A DNA stretch of 64,000 nt from Ruminiclostridium herbifermentans (GCF_005473905.2 NZ_CP061336.1:1604501-1668500); one strand, 5' to 3'; counted from the first letter of the stretch, positions 45,357 through 55,203 are shown. Translations and numbers: made by a program. Notes: generated by a model not told the origin, from the letters alone.

Positions 45357-47333
45357 ATGCTAAAGAAAATAATTACCCTTACAATGATTGCTATTTTGTG
45401 TATTTCAACAACATTTTCATATGCAGCTAACGGTACACAGACTCAGGCTGCTTGGAGGGATACACTTACAAAGCTTGAAACCATGGGTATTATAGAAGAA
45501 TCAGAATTAAACACAACTAGTAAGATGACTAGAGATGTGTTTTCTAAAATAATAATAAATTCAACTGGAAATTACGAATTAGCACAGTCCTTAAGAGAAG
45601 TTACTACTTTTGCAGATGTAGCTAAAACATCTGATTTGTGCGGATACATAAATGCTGCTGTAAATAAAGGGTATTTAACAGCATATGCAGACGGAAAATT
45701 TAAGCCTAAAAATAATGTTACCTTTGCTCAATTATGTACTGCTATGGTAAATGCTCTTGGATATACTAGCAATGATATTGTTGGAATATGGCCGAAGGGG
45801 CATATTGATAAAGCTAAAAGCTTGGGACTTACTACTGGTTTTAATTACAATACAAATGATGAGGTGCCAACCAGCAGCGTTATTATTATGATTGGCAGAA
45901 TGCTTAATACTAATATTAAAAAAAATAATACACAGGATGCTGGCATAACTCTTAAGGAATCAGCTGGACTTACAAATGATCAAGCTAATTGGGTATATAG
46001 TGAGCCGGAGGTTGCGTTTGATTTTAATCCTGATACAAAAAAGCTTGGAAATATCGCATTTAAAGCTAATATCCCTATTTTGAGAAATACAATTGATAAT
46101 AGTGTATCACCTGCTACAAGTGTAATTGGTGAAAAAATTACTTTGGACGATATAAAAGATAAAGATGTTGTATATGAAGTGTATAACAAGCTGAATGTTT
46201 TAATATATTATTTGGTAATTGACAATAAAATTGAAGGGAAAATTACTAGCATTCTTCCAAATAAATATGCTCCAACAGCAATTCAAATAAACAATGTAAA
46301 ATATGATTTGGGTGAAACTGCAAAAATAGATAAATTCAATTCTTCAAATGGTTCATTTGGTGTTGATGACCATGTGTCTGTTGTATTAGGCTATGACGGC
46401 AAGGTAGTTGATGCATACTATGTAGAAGACGATAATAATAAGGAATATGCATTTGTTGTTGACTGCGCTACTAAGGTATCTGAAGCGGCTGCTGATTATG
46501 GAAAAGTATATTATACAGTAAGTCTTATGCATGTTGACGGAACAACAAAAACATATAAAATTGCAGAGAATGCAAGTGGATATAAATGGAGATTAGTTAA
46601 GTATTCATATGTAGATGACGAAACAGTTGCACTATTAAAGTTAGCTTATAGGAATGATGCTGAAATTTTAGTGGACAGATATCAACGAAAAATAGGACAT
46701 AACTATATTACAGACAATGTAAAAATATTTAATTATACTGATGAAACCGTTAATTTAATTAAGTGGAACGACATACCTGACGGAGTACAGGCAGCAGGCA
46801 AAGTAAAATATCTAGCAACTACAGGTGACTTTGATGATGTGTGTGTTATTCTGACAAATGATATTTTCAATAAGCAATATAGAAATTATGTTGTTAAAAG
46901 CATTATTGAGCCAAGTAATAAAAATCTAGCTGATGAAAATTCAGCATACTATCAATATAATCTTGTATCTGGCTCTGATAATTATACATATATATCTAAG
47001 ACCGCAACTCCCATATCTGGAGTAATTGTTGGTTCTGTATTGAAAATGAAGCTGTACAACAATAAGGTAAGCACCTTCTCAAATGTCGTAACTCATGATT
47101 TAGCTGGTATACGTGTTCAAGCCATTGACAGCAAGCGTATTAAAATAAATAACATGGTATATTTGTTTGATTCAAATGTAGCAATATATGTTAAGGACTA
47201 TAAGGGAAGCTTAACAGCTAAAAAATATTCTGATATTGAAATAAATACTGACTATCCATCAATAAAGTTGTATTTTGACAGACCAATAAACGATGGAGGT
47301 AAGGTACAGATAATAGTTATTGGGAATAATTAA
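45357..47333 (+). CDS. Secreted SLH-domain protein
   Basis: 658 residues, start after AACGAGGAGGATAAACA. Signal peptide (KKIITLTMIAILCISTTFSYA, residues 3-23), then SLH-like domains (about 30-185: WRDTLTKLETMGIIEESELN, FADVAKTSDLCGYINAAVN, YADGKFKPKNNVTFAQLCTA, WPKGHIDKAKSLGLTTGFN). The remaining 450 residues form a beta-rich region of unknown fold with repeated motifs such as YDGKVVDAYYVEDD and KINNMVYLFDSN. SLH domains hold it to the cell-wall polymer. The gene follows the efflux operon after a terminator. It has the look of a major surface or wall-organising protein, but nothing identifies a specific role. Confidence 0.85.
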   Translation: MLKKIITLTMIAILCISTTFSYAANGTQTQAAWRDTLTKLETMGIIEESELNTTSKMTRDVFSKIIINSTGNYELAQSLREVTTFADVAKTSDLCGYINAAVNKGYLTAYADGKFKPKNNVTFAQLCTAMVNALGYTSNDIVGIWPKGHIDKAKSLGLTTGFNYNTNDEVPTSSVIIMIGRMLNTNIKKNNTQDAGITLKESAGLTNDQANWVYSEPEVAFDFNPDTKKLGNIAFKANIPILRNTIDNSVSPATSVIGEKITLDDIKDKDVVYEVYNKLNVLIYYLVIDNKIEGKITSILPNKYAPTAIQINNVKYDLGETAKIDKFNSSNGSFGVDDHVSVVLGYDGKVVDAYYVEDDNNKEYAFVVDCATKVSEAAADYGKVYYTVSLMHVDGTTKTYKIAENASGYKWRLVKYSYVDDETVALLKLAYRNDAEILVDRYQRKIGHNYITDNVKIFNYTDETVNLIKWNDIPDGVQAAGKVKYLATTGDFDDVCVILTNDIFNKQYRNYVVKSIIEPSNKNLADENSAYYQYNLVSGSDNYTYISKTATPISGVIVGSVLKMKLYNNKVSTFSNVVTHDLAGIRVQAIDSKRIKINNMVYLFDSNVAIYVKDYKGSLTAKKYSDIEINTDYPSIKLYFDRPINDGGKVQIIVIGNN

Positions 47334-47420
47334 AAACAGAACTTGAAATCTCTTAAATGAGTTTTTGAGTTCATTAATTGCTTACTTTCCATATTCAACA
47401 TCCATGATTCATAGTGTATT

Positions 47421-47725
47421 AGGAACTGTTAAAACAACATTTTCTGTATACCAATGACTTATGGCGAGATATAGTACTAATTAGTAATATATATCTAATT
47501 GCAAAGATTGATTAGAAATTGATGCTAGAAACAATAGGTGAAGAATAAGTACTCCCGCCGACACAGCCGAAGTTAGCAGCTGTGAGTATTAACCTGAGAC
47601 AGGATTCTTTGGTAATACTTTCGGCGAAAGTGCTTGTTCTTCACCGTAATTATTTCAGCGTCAATTTTGTGGACGAGCAGTAAATATGAATTGTTCGGGA
47701 GTACTATTTAAGCAGTTTACTTGGG
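47421..47725 (-). repeat. Dispersed palindromic repeat R1, copy E (inverted orientation)
   Basis: Starts AGGAACTGTTAAAACAACA, the terminal sequence also found at copy C. The tip (47557-47625) is the best preserved three-way junction: closing stem GCCGA/TCGGC, arms CACAGC/GCTGTG and AGTATTA/TAATACT, all perfect. Lies between the second SLH gene and the DUF4097 gene. Confidence 0.88.
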
Positions 47726-47996
47726 CATTTTAACTTTTGAGATTTTAATAAGTACAATTATATATATACTTCTATATTATAAAGAGACTTCTATATTATT
47801 AAAAAACTTCTATAAATAAACTTCCATTATGTAAGACATTTTATAATTATTTACGTATAAAAGTATTGTAGAATAATTAGTTAAGATGCACTTTTTACAG
47901 TATATAGGTATATAAATAGTAACAAAAGATTTGCAGTGCATTTAGTAAGTATGCATGTATGTAAAGGTTATTAAAATAAAATGGAGGTTGAATATT

Positions 47997-48875
47997 TTGA
48001 GAAAGTTATATAGGTCAATTTTAGCTATAACGTTGCTTTTAGCAATGCTGAGCCTTACTGCTGGCTGCGGTGTGAGAATTAATGGAAGGGAGTATGAATT
48101 TTTTTCTGCTGGAGGAAAAGATAAATCAAATCTTATTAGTGAAATAGGCAGCCAAGCATCAGATGAATTTGCTGCTTCAGTAGATAGGGAGAATGCAGAA
48201 AAAATAGTACTGCATAATGATGCTGGAAATATTATTGTTAAAAAGTCGGAAGATTCTCAGATAAAAATAGAAGCAGATAAAAAGGCAAGAGGAGCATCTC
48301 AAAATGATAAGAATACAGTTTTAGAAAACATGAATATTGTCATAGAACGAGATGGCAATGTGATTAAAATTGTTGCTGAAACAAATAACAAAAAAGATTT
48401 CTGGGATTGGCTCAAGGATGAATATAAAGCATTTCAAGCTACAATAGACTATACTATATCATTGCCAGAAGGAATAAAAGCTGTTGATATAAGTACTGGT
48501 GCAGGAAATGTGGAAGTCGACGATTTATCAACAGAACTTAAGCTAAATACGGGAGCTGGAAATATAGATATTGATGAAGTTATTAGCCTTGGAAAAAATG
48601 AAATTAGTACAGGTGCTGGAAATATAAGATTTGATGGTAATATATATGATATAGAATCATTTAAGGTTTCAACAGGTGCAGGAAATATACAGTTTAAGGT
48701 TCCAGAGGACACTAGGATGTCACTTAAGGCCAATACGGGTATTGGTGTTTTATCTGGCAGCTTTATAAAGAAAAACAGCAATATTAAATTAAGTTTTGAT
48801 GAAGATATCAATGGTGGCGGCCCAAAAGTAGAGTTAAAAAGCGGAGTTGGGAATGTTGAAGTTGACGAAAGATAA
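47997..48875 (+). CDS. DUF4097 lipoprotein
   Basis: 292 residues from TTG at 47997, nine bases after GGAGG; the frame starts further upstream at 47955 but without a site. Lipoprotein signal peptide with lipobox TAGC (RKLYRSILAITLLLAMLSL, then TAGCG). The body is a right-handed beta-solenoid-like DUF4097/DUF4098 domain with repeated STGAGN motifs: STGAGNVEV, NTGAGNIDI, STGAGNIRF, STGAGNIQF and a final SGVGNVEV. Such proteins lie on the outer face of the membrane; members are linked to envelope stress and regulation but have no agreed function. No partner gene (for example a PspC or sigma factor) is adjacent here. A large terminator follows. Confidence 0.88.
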   Translation: MRKLYRSILAITLLLAMLSLTAGCGVRINGREYEFFSAGGKDKSNLISEIGSQASDEFAASVDRENAEKIVLHNDAGNIIVKKSEDSQIKIEADKKARGASQNDKNTVLENMNIVIERDGNVIKIVAETNNKKDFWDWLKDEYKAFQATIDYTISLPEGIKAVDISTGAGNVEVDDLSTELKLNTGAGNIDIDEVISLGKNEISTGAGNIRFDGNIYDIESFKVSTGAGNIQFKVPEDTRMSLKANTGIGVLSGSFIKKNSNIKLSFDEDINGGGPKVELKSGVGNVEVDER

Positions 48876-48971
48876 AAATTGAACTAATTGCATTAGTTAG
48901 TTAAAAAAGTTGCTCAGAGAATGTTTCATTTTCTGTGTTTAATTAACATAACCCACTTTTTTAGAGAATTT

Positions 48972-49039
48972 AAAAACACAAATCCATCAAGGTTATATAT
49001 AACTGATATAATCCCACCTTGATAAATTTGTGTTTTTTT
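48972..49039 (+). terminator. Two-way terminator between DUF4097 gene and acidic protein gene
   Basis: AAAAACACAAAT (48972-48983) and ATTTGTGTTTTT (49025-49036) pair, with an inner stem ATCAAGGT/ACCTTGAT. T runs follow on both strands, fitting two convergent genes. Confidence 0.85.
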
Positions 49040-49114
49040 AATTCATTGGTTAGCATGTGGTTTATGCTAAATTATTGTTAACCATAATTACACAAAATTC
49101 TAAACGAACCCTAG

Positions 49115-49762
49115 TCATAGTAACGCCTTAACTGCCTTCCACAAAACATCGCATAGTTCAACGTTTTCGCTGTTTTCTAGTAAGGTGCTGTCCTGTACAA
49201 AATTCTCTTTCCCAATATCTATGTAGTCCTCATCAATAGCAACAGAAAGAGAAAAGTTACATTGACCATAATTTTTCCTTGAAAGAATGTCTATCATTTG
49301 TCCTATATTAAGTAAAGGTAAACAGTCATGCTTTAAAAAGGATTCTGGCCTTTGGAATTCAAAACTAAAATCCTCATCAAAAGAGAAATCTTCGTCAATA
49401 TTCTCTTCTTCCTCTTCTTCATTCACATTTATTCCTATATTTATTTCATCGTTTTCTTCGTTTTCAACGTTACTATTTTCATCTATATTTTCTGAATCAT
49501 CGCTTTCTGAGTTATCATCTTGTAATATTCTTATTTTTTGATCTGGTAAATATTTTAAATCGTGGAGAAGCAGATTATAGTTTTTCAAAATTGTAATTCC
49601 ACCAATTACAAAAGTTATCTGACCATACTTTTCTTCAGCAGCGTCAACACAAACAGTTGCTACTGCAACATCGTATAAATTTGGAATCCATAAATCACAA
49701 AGGTTTTGCTTTTGCTCTGAACTCAATTCATCTAATTGCTTTTGAGTTATCATTAACTTCAT
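49115..49762 (-). CDS. Uncharacterised acidic protein
   Basis: 215 residues from the ATG at 49762, seven bases after GGAGGG; the frame extends to 49798 past that site. Two ordered parts (about 1-80: MITQKQLDELSSEQKQNLCD, DVAVATVCVDAAEEKYGQIT; and about 135-215: CLPLLNIGQMIDILSRKNYG, LCDVLWKAVKALL) are joined by a strongly acidic Asp/Glu/Asn linker (SDDSENIDENSNVENEENDE and following). The N-terminal phrase about Gln-Lys-Gln-Leu and the C-terminal LCDVLWKAVKALL look like the short clostridial family often found as orphan genes of about 100-200 residues; I cannot name it. No signal peptide. Stands alone on the minus strand. Confidence 0.65.
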   Translation of the reverse strand: MKLMITQKQLDELSSEQKQNLCDLWIPNLYDVAVATVCVDAAEEKYGQITFVIGGITILKNYNLLLHDLKYLPDQKIRILQDDNSESDDSENIDENSNVENEENDEINIGINVNEEEEEENIDEDFSFDEDFSFEFQRPESFLKHDCLPLLNIGQMIDILSRKNYGQCNFSLSVAIDEDYIDIGKENFVQDSTLLENSENVELCDVLWKAVKALL

Positions 49763-49799
49763 GTGGCTACCCTCCATAACTGTTATTACGCTGAACATA

Positions 49800-50424
49800 A
49801 TAAATAAAATTCAAGTTGTCCAGCTGCATAAATATTATATTATAAATTCCACATGTTGTCATATGATTTTTCTATAAGGATGAGTCATTCTGTAGGAAAT
49901 TGAAAAACAGATTATCACCTTGAAATAAATTAACAACCCAATGATAAAGCAATGAACCTAAAAATATTATGTTAATTACATGATAAACCAATTAATCAAA
50001 AGCAGGCTAAAAACAGCCTGTTTTTTTAGTGCAGCCAGTTCATAATATGAAATATTGCTAATATTTTAAATAGAAATAGTATTATACTTACAAATGTCAA
50101 GCACTTGCTTTTTAAAAGAAAATACTTAAGGGTACTGGTTGATTTGCGCTTTTTGTAGTAATATATTGAATGGCACTGATTGATTTCTTATAATAGCACA
50201 TATGTTGTTTATTTTTTGTTGTTAATTTTATTTTATTTTTACTTAAATATATGTGTTATAGGTTAAGTATTTGAATAAAATAAGTTGAATACATGCAATA
50301 AACTATTGATTAATCAGATATTTATAGACTTTTCATTGGGAAAGTTGGGTAAAAGTCTTGTAAACCGAACATTAGTTTGGTAATATTATGTTGTTTGTTT
50401 TAATAATTTTTGGAGGAGTAATTA
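49800..50424. other. Divergent intergenic region with orphan terminator
   Basis: AT-rich, no reading frame. Holds the promoters for the acidic protein gene and the topoisomerase-like pair. A complete terminator sits at 50001-50027 although no plus-strand gene precedes it. Confidence 0.4.
50001..50027 (+). terminator. Orphan intrinsic terminator
   Basis: CAGGCT (50003-50008) pairs with AGCCTG (50015-50020), followed by seven T. It is about 400 bases before the topoisomerase-like start and has no upstream plus-strand gene, so it may end a small RNA or an attenuated leader. Confidence 0.7.
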
Positions 50425-52407
50425 ATGACAAAAGATACTAGAAAGACTGAGTATGGAAATGAAAGTATTTCGTCACTTAAGGGAGCAGATAGAGTTAGAT
50501 TGCGCCCAGGTGTTATATTTGGATCAGATGGGCTTGAGGGCTGCCAGCATTCTTTCTTCGAAATTTTGTCAAACTCAATTGATGAAGCACGAGAAGGTCA
50601 TGGTAAGGTTATAGAGGTTACTAGATTTGCTGATAAATCAATTATGGTTCAGGACTGGGGAAGAGGTATCCCTCTGGATTATAATGTAAATGAAGAAAGA
50701 TACAATTGGGAATTAGTCTATTGTGAGCTTTATGCAGGTGGAAAATATAAAAACAATTCAGGCGAGAACTATGAATATAGTTTGGGACTAAATGGATTAG
50801 GTGCATGTGCTACTCAATACAGCTCAGAATACTTTGATGTTACCGTGTTTCGTGATGGATACAAATATGAATTGCATTTTGAAAAGGGACAGAATATAGG
50901 GGATCTCAAAAAAGAAAAATGCAAATATGAGCAAACTACCACTATACAGAAATGGAAGCCTGATTTAGAGGTCTTTACAGATATAGATATTCCTCTTGAG
51001 TATTTTCAAACAGTATTGAAAAAGCAGGCTGTTGTTAATGCCGGACTTCGTTTTATTCTCAAGGATGAGGAATCGGGAGAGTCCTTTGTATATAGCTATG
51101 AAAATGGTATTGTTGATTATATTAAAGAGATTTCAAATGAAGATGGCTTCACAGAAATTCAGTTCTATGAAACTGCTACCAAAGGCAGAGATAGAGCAGA
51201 TAAGCCAGAATATAAGGTAAAAATGCAAATAGCTTTTTGCTTTAATAATAAAACAAATCTTCTTGAATATTATCATAATTCAAGCTTTTTGGAATATGGC
51301 GGTGCACCCGATAAGGCTGTGAAGAATGCTTTGGTATACGCCATTGATAAATGCATAAAAGAAAGAGGAAAATATAATAAAGATGAGGCGAAAATAATTT
51401 TTGCTGATATTGAAGACAGTTTAATTCTCGTGGTCAATTCATTTTCAACAATTACAAGCTATGAGAATCAAACTAAAAAATCAATTACAAATAAATTTAT
51501 TCAAGAATCAATGACAAGCTTCTTAAAAGAGCAGCTGGAGATTTATTTTATTGAAAATAGAGTGGAAAGTGATAAGATAATTGAACAGGTGCTTGTAAAC
51601 AAAAGAAGCCGTGAAACAGCTGAAAAAACTCGAATAAACATTAAGAAGAAGCTTAGCGGCAATATAGATATATCAAATAGAGTAAAGAAGTTTGTTGATT
51701 GCAGAACAAAGGATGTATCTAAACGTGAAATATATATAGTAGAGGGAGACTCTGCGTTAGGCTCTTGTAAGCTAGGTCGTGATGCAGAATTTCAAGCTAT
51801 TATGCCTGTTAGGGGTAAAATTCTCAATTGTTTGAAAGCCGATTACGATGGAATATTTAAAAGTGAAATTATCACAGATTTGCTAAAGGTTCTTGGCTGC
51901 GGTGTTGAAATAAAATCAAAGCATAACAAGGACTTAAATACATTTGATATGGACAACCTTAGATGGAGCAAAATTATTATATGTACAGATGCAGATGTTG
52001 ATGGTTTTCAGATAAGAACACTTATATTAACTATGATATATAGAGTGGCACCTACACTATTAAAAGAGGGAAAGGTCTATATTGCTGAATCTCCATTGTT
52101 TGAAATTACGTGCAAGGGGAAATCATATTTTGCATATTCGGAAAAAGAAAAGGCTGATATTTTAGCCAAACTTGAAGGAAATAAATATACAATACAGCGG
52201 TCAAAAGGACTTGGTGAAAATGAGCCGGAGATGATGTGGCTTACAACCATGAACCCTGAAACAAGGAGATTAATAAAGGTTATGCCAGCAGATGTTGAAG
52301 CTACCAGTCAAATGTTTGATGTATTGTTGGGTGATAATTTACTTGGAAGAAAACAATTTATTGAGGAAAATGGAAGCAAATATTTAGATATGATTGATGT
52401 AAGCTGA
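50425..52407 (+). CDS. Type IIA topoisomerase B subunit, divergent GyrB/ParE
   Basis: 660 residues, start after GGAGGAGTAATTA. GHKL ATPase motifs: EILSNSIDEAREG (Mg-binding Asn), DWGRGIP, GLNGLGACATQY. Transducer region to about 400, then TOPRIM with IVEGDSALGSCKLGRDAEFQ (near 437) and CTDADVDGFQIRTLILT (near 519), and the C-terminal RSKGLGENEPEMMW. All catalytic acids are present (Glu of EGDSA, Asp of DADVDG), but the contexts differ from standard gyrase (EGDSAGGSAKQGRD and DADVDGSHIRTL). It forms an enzyme with the next gene. Clostridia commonly carry such a second pair beside normal gyrase; it may act as topoisomerase IV or in a special role. No recF or dnaA nearby, so this is not the origin-proximal gyrase. 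Confidence 0.92.
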   Translation: MTKDTRKTEYGNESISSLKGADRVRLRPGVIFGSDGLEGCQHSFFEILSNSIDEAREGHGKVIEVTRFADKSIMVQDWGRGIPLDYNVNEERYNWELVYCELYAGGKYKNNSGENYEYSLGLNGLGACATQYSSEYFDVTVFRDGYKYELHFEKGQNIGDLKKEKCKYEQTTTIQKWKPDLEVFTDIDIPLEYFQTVLKKQAVVNAGLRFILKDEESGESFVYSYENGIVDYIKEISNEDGFTEIQFYETATKGRDRADKPEYKVKMQIAFCFNNKTNLLEYYHNSSFLEYGGAPDKAVKNALVYAIDKCIKERGKYNKDEAKIIFADIEDSLILVVNSFSTITSYENQTKKSITNKFIQESMTSFLKEQLEIYFIENRVESDKIIEQVLVNKRSRETAEKTRINIKKKLSGNIDISNRVKKFVDCRTKDVSKREIYIVEGDSALGSCKLGRDAEFQAIMPVRGKILNCLKADYDGIFKSEIITDLLKVLGCGVEIKSKHNKDLNTFDMDNLRWSKIIICTDADVDGFQIRTLILTMIYRVAPTLLKEGKVYIAESPLFEITCKGKSYFAYSEKEKADILAKLEGNKYTIQRSKGLGENEPEMMWLTTMNPETRRLIKVMPADVEATSQMFDVLLGDNLLGRKQFIEENGSKYLDMIDVS

Positions 52408-52702
52408 CATAAAGAATTTTATCCGCTAATTTATATGATTTTAACTTATGTGATTTTAACCAGACTGCCTAGTATCAAGCTGGAAGGAAATATATAGTTT
52501 TTAATTTATCAAAGTATTTGATGTATATTGTAATATGGTAAATGTTAACAGAAAATAAGTTTAGAAATAAGCGTATTATAAATATAGAAATATAGATTAT
52601 TTTAGCTTTTTAGTGTTAACTCAGATTTTCCAGTTAAATATCGGTAGATTTTATATGGAAAGTTGAGTAATTAACTTGATTAAGAAAGAAGAGAGGGCAA
52701 GC

Positions 52703-54895
52703 ATGACTCCTAAAAAAATAATAGTTGAAGAACAAAATATAATAGAGACTCTTGAATCAAACTATATGCCATATGCTATGAGTGTTATTGTATCAAGAGC
52801 TATTCCTGAAATTGATGGATTTAAGCCTTCGCATAGAAAGCTTCTCTATACCATGTACAAGATGTCACTGCTGACTGGGCAAAGAACTAAATCCTCAAAT
52901 ATTGTAGGTCAAACTATGAAGCTAAATCCCCACGGGGATTTGGCAATATATGAAACTATGGTGCGATTAACAAGGGGGAATAATGCTCTGCTTCATCCCT
53001 TTATTGATTCAAAAGGAAATTTTGGAAAACAGTTTTCAAGAGATATGAAGTTTGCCGCTCCTCGATATACTGAGGCTAAGCTGGATAAGATATGTGAAGA
53101 AATATTCAAAGATATAGATAAAAATCCTGTTGACTTTATGGATAATTATGATAGTACCATGAAGGAACCAGTTTTATTACCAACTACATATCCCAATATT
53201 TTAGTAAACGCAAATCAAGGAATAGCAGTTGGCATGGCTAGTAATATTTGCAGCTTCAATTTGAAGGAAATATGCGAAACAACTTCTGCTCTTATTGATA
53301 ATGAGAATATTGATATTACAGAGTATTTAAAGGCGCCTGATTTCTCATCTGGAGGTCAATTAATATATTCTGAAAAAGATATCAAGGAAATATATGATAA
53401 TGGAAGAGGTAGCGTCAAAGTTCGTGCAAAGTATAATTTTGACAAAGCCAACAACTGTATAGAAATAATTGAGATACCTTATTCAACTACAGTTGAGGCA
53501 ATAATGGACCAGATAATAGATTTGGTTAAAAGCGGTAAGATTAAGGAAATTACTGATGTTAGAGATGAAACAGATTTAAGTGGGCTGAAGCTTACAATTG
53601 ATATCAAGAAAAATACCGATGCTGATGCTCTAATGAACAAGCTTTACAGGTTTACTACATTACAAGATAGCTTCAATTGCAATTTTAATATTCTAATAAA
53701 TGGAAGACCAAGAGTTATGGGAATTAAGACCATTCTAAATGAGTGGCTTAAATTCAGAATAGAATGTATAAAACGTCAGACTTTTTATGATATTGGAAAG
53801 AAGAAGGATAAGCTTCATCTATTACTGGGTCTGAAGAAAATATTACTTGATATTGATAAGGCAATTGCAATAATTAGAGGAACAGAGCAGGACGCGTTGG
53901 TTGTACCAAACTTGATGAAGGGCTTTGAAATAGATCAAATTCAAGCTGAGTTTATTGCTGAAATTAAGCTTAGAAATTTAAACAAAGAATATATTTTAAA
54001 CAAGGTAAGTGAAATTGAAGATTTAATCAAGGAAATAGCAGATTTAGAGGATATTTACAAAAGTGAAGCCAGAATAAAAAAGATTATTCAAAAGCAGCTG
54101 AAGGAAGTAGCTAAAAAGTATGGGCAGCCAAGACGCACAGAGATAATCAGTGAAGAGCATATTGAAGAGATAACAACTGAACATCTTATTGAGGACTACA
54201 ATTTGAAGCTGTTCCTTACAGAGCATAATTACCTTAAAAAAATTACTCTTGTTTCTCTTAGATCAAGCTCTGAGCAAAAGCTTAAGGATGATGACACAAT
54301 AATTCAAGAGGTGGAAACTCATAATAAGTCAGATTTATTATTGTTTTCAAATAAATGCAATGTGTACAAAATGAAAATATATGATATACCTGATTGTAAA
54401 GCCAGCAGTTTAGGAGAATATATTACAAATCTGTTAGGTCTGGATAATGATGAAAAGATAGTATATATTGCAGCTACAGATAATTATGAAGGTTATATGC
54501 TGTTTTTCTATGAAAATGGAAAAGGAGCAAAAATTGATATGTCAAGCTACGCTACTAAGACAAATAGAAAGAAGCTGGCAAATGCTTATTACAGTGAGTC
54601 ACCATTAGTTAGAATGATGTATATAAAAGGTGATATAGACTTAGTAGCACAAAGCAGTATTAAAAAGGTTCTAGTTTTTAATACTGAAGAAATTAACTCA
54701 AAAACCACAAGGGCATCACAAGGGGTACAGGTTCTTACTTCTAAAAAGGGCAGTACACTAGTGAGTGTACAGACTTTAGAGGAAAGAAAGCTTTCTAATC
54801 CGGATTATTATAGGACAAAGAATATACCTGCAATTGGATGCTACTTGAAAGAAGAGGATAAGGGAGATTCCCAATTGAGTTTAGATTTAGAATAA
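52703..54895 (+). CDS. Type IIA topoisomerase A subunit, divergent GyrA/ParC
   Basis: 730 residues from the ATG at 52703, after GAGAGGGC; a TTG at 52676 is possible but has no site. The breakage-reunion domain is complete: YAMSVIVSRAIPEIDGFKPS, HRKLLYTMY, the active-site Tyr in APRYTEAKL at residue 122, and NANQGIAVGMASNI. Coiled coil about 360-490, and a C-terminal wrapping domain of beta-pinwheel type (LLLFSNKCNVYKMKIYDIPD, GYMLFFYENGKGAKIDMSSY, TRASQGVQVLTSKKGSTLVS). I see no GyrA box (QRRGGKG), so it may lack strong DNA wrapping, more like ParC. Translated with the B subunit gene 295 bases upstream; the gap has a motif also found before that gene. Confidence 0.92.
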   Translation: MTPKKIIVEEQNIIETLESNYMPYAMSVIVSRAIPEIDGFKPSHRKLLYTMYKMSLLTGQRTKSSNIVGQTMKLNPHGDLAIYETMVRLTRGNNALLHPFIDSKGNFGKQFSRDMKFAAPRYTEAKLDKICEEIFKDIDKNPVDFMDNYDSTMKEPVLLPTTYPNILVNANQGIAVGMASNICSFNLKEICETTSALIDNENIDITEYLKAPDFSSGGQLIYSEKDIKEIYDNGRGSVKVRAKYNFDKANNCIEIIEIPYSTTVEAIMDQIIDLVKSGKIKEITDVRDETDLSGLKLTIDIKKNTDADALMNKLYRFTTLQDSFNCNFNILINGRPRVMGIKTILNEWLKFRIECIKRQTFYDIGKKKDKLHLLLGLKKILLDIDKAIAIIRGTEQDALVVPNLMKGFEIDQIQAEFIAEIKLRNLNKEYILNKVSEIEDLIKEIADLEDIYKSEARIKKIIQKQLKEVAKKYGQPRRTEIISEEHIEEITTEHLIEDYNLKLFLTEHNYLKKITLVSLRSSSEQKLKDDDTIIQEVETHNKSDLLLFSNKCNVYKMKIYDIPDCKASSLGEYITNLLGLDNDEKIVYIAATDNYEGYMLFFYENGKGAKIDMSSYATKTNRKKLANAYYSESPLVRMMYIKGDIDLVAQSSIKKVLVFNTEEINSKTTRASQGVQVLTSKKGSTLVSVQTLEERKLSNPDYYRTKNIPAIGCYLKEEDKGDSQLSLDLE

Positions 54896-54905
54896 AATTG
54901 TATGA

Positions 54906-55203
54906 ATGGAGAATGATGTGTTAAGATTATATATTGTCCGGCATGGACAGACACAATGGAATGTTGAAAGAGAATTCAGGGACAAAAGGATTCAGACCTG
55001 ACACAAAAGGGTATAGATGGTGCTATAGCACTCGGAAGGAGTTTGAATAATGTAGACTTTAATTATATTTAAGTCCCTTCCCGTAGAACAGCTATGGAAT
55101 CAACCGTTTATTTATGGAACAGGTTTAAGCATTGTTGAAGCTTGCGAAGACCATTTCAAGGTCATACTTGAAGGTGATATGTCTCATGTTGAGATGGGCT
55201 AAG
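54906..55203 (+). pseudogene. Decayed histidine phosphatase (phosphoglycerate mutase family)
   Basis: Starts like an intact gene: LRLYIVRHGQTQWNVEREF contains the catalytic RHGQT motif. It then shifts frame within GGGACAAAAGG; in the +1 frame it continues as QKDSDLTQKGIDGAIALGRS then LNNVDFNYI, meets a TAA where SSPSRR should begin (TAA GTC CCT TCC CGT AGA), and goes on AMESTVYLWNRF before further stops. A last in-frame-like piece (CEDHFKVILEGDMSHVEMG) ends at 55203. The middle of the family domain is missing. So at least one frameshift, one nonsense change and one deletion are visible. It lies between the topoisomerase A subunit and the cyclophilin gene. Confidence 0.8.
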
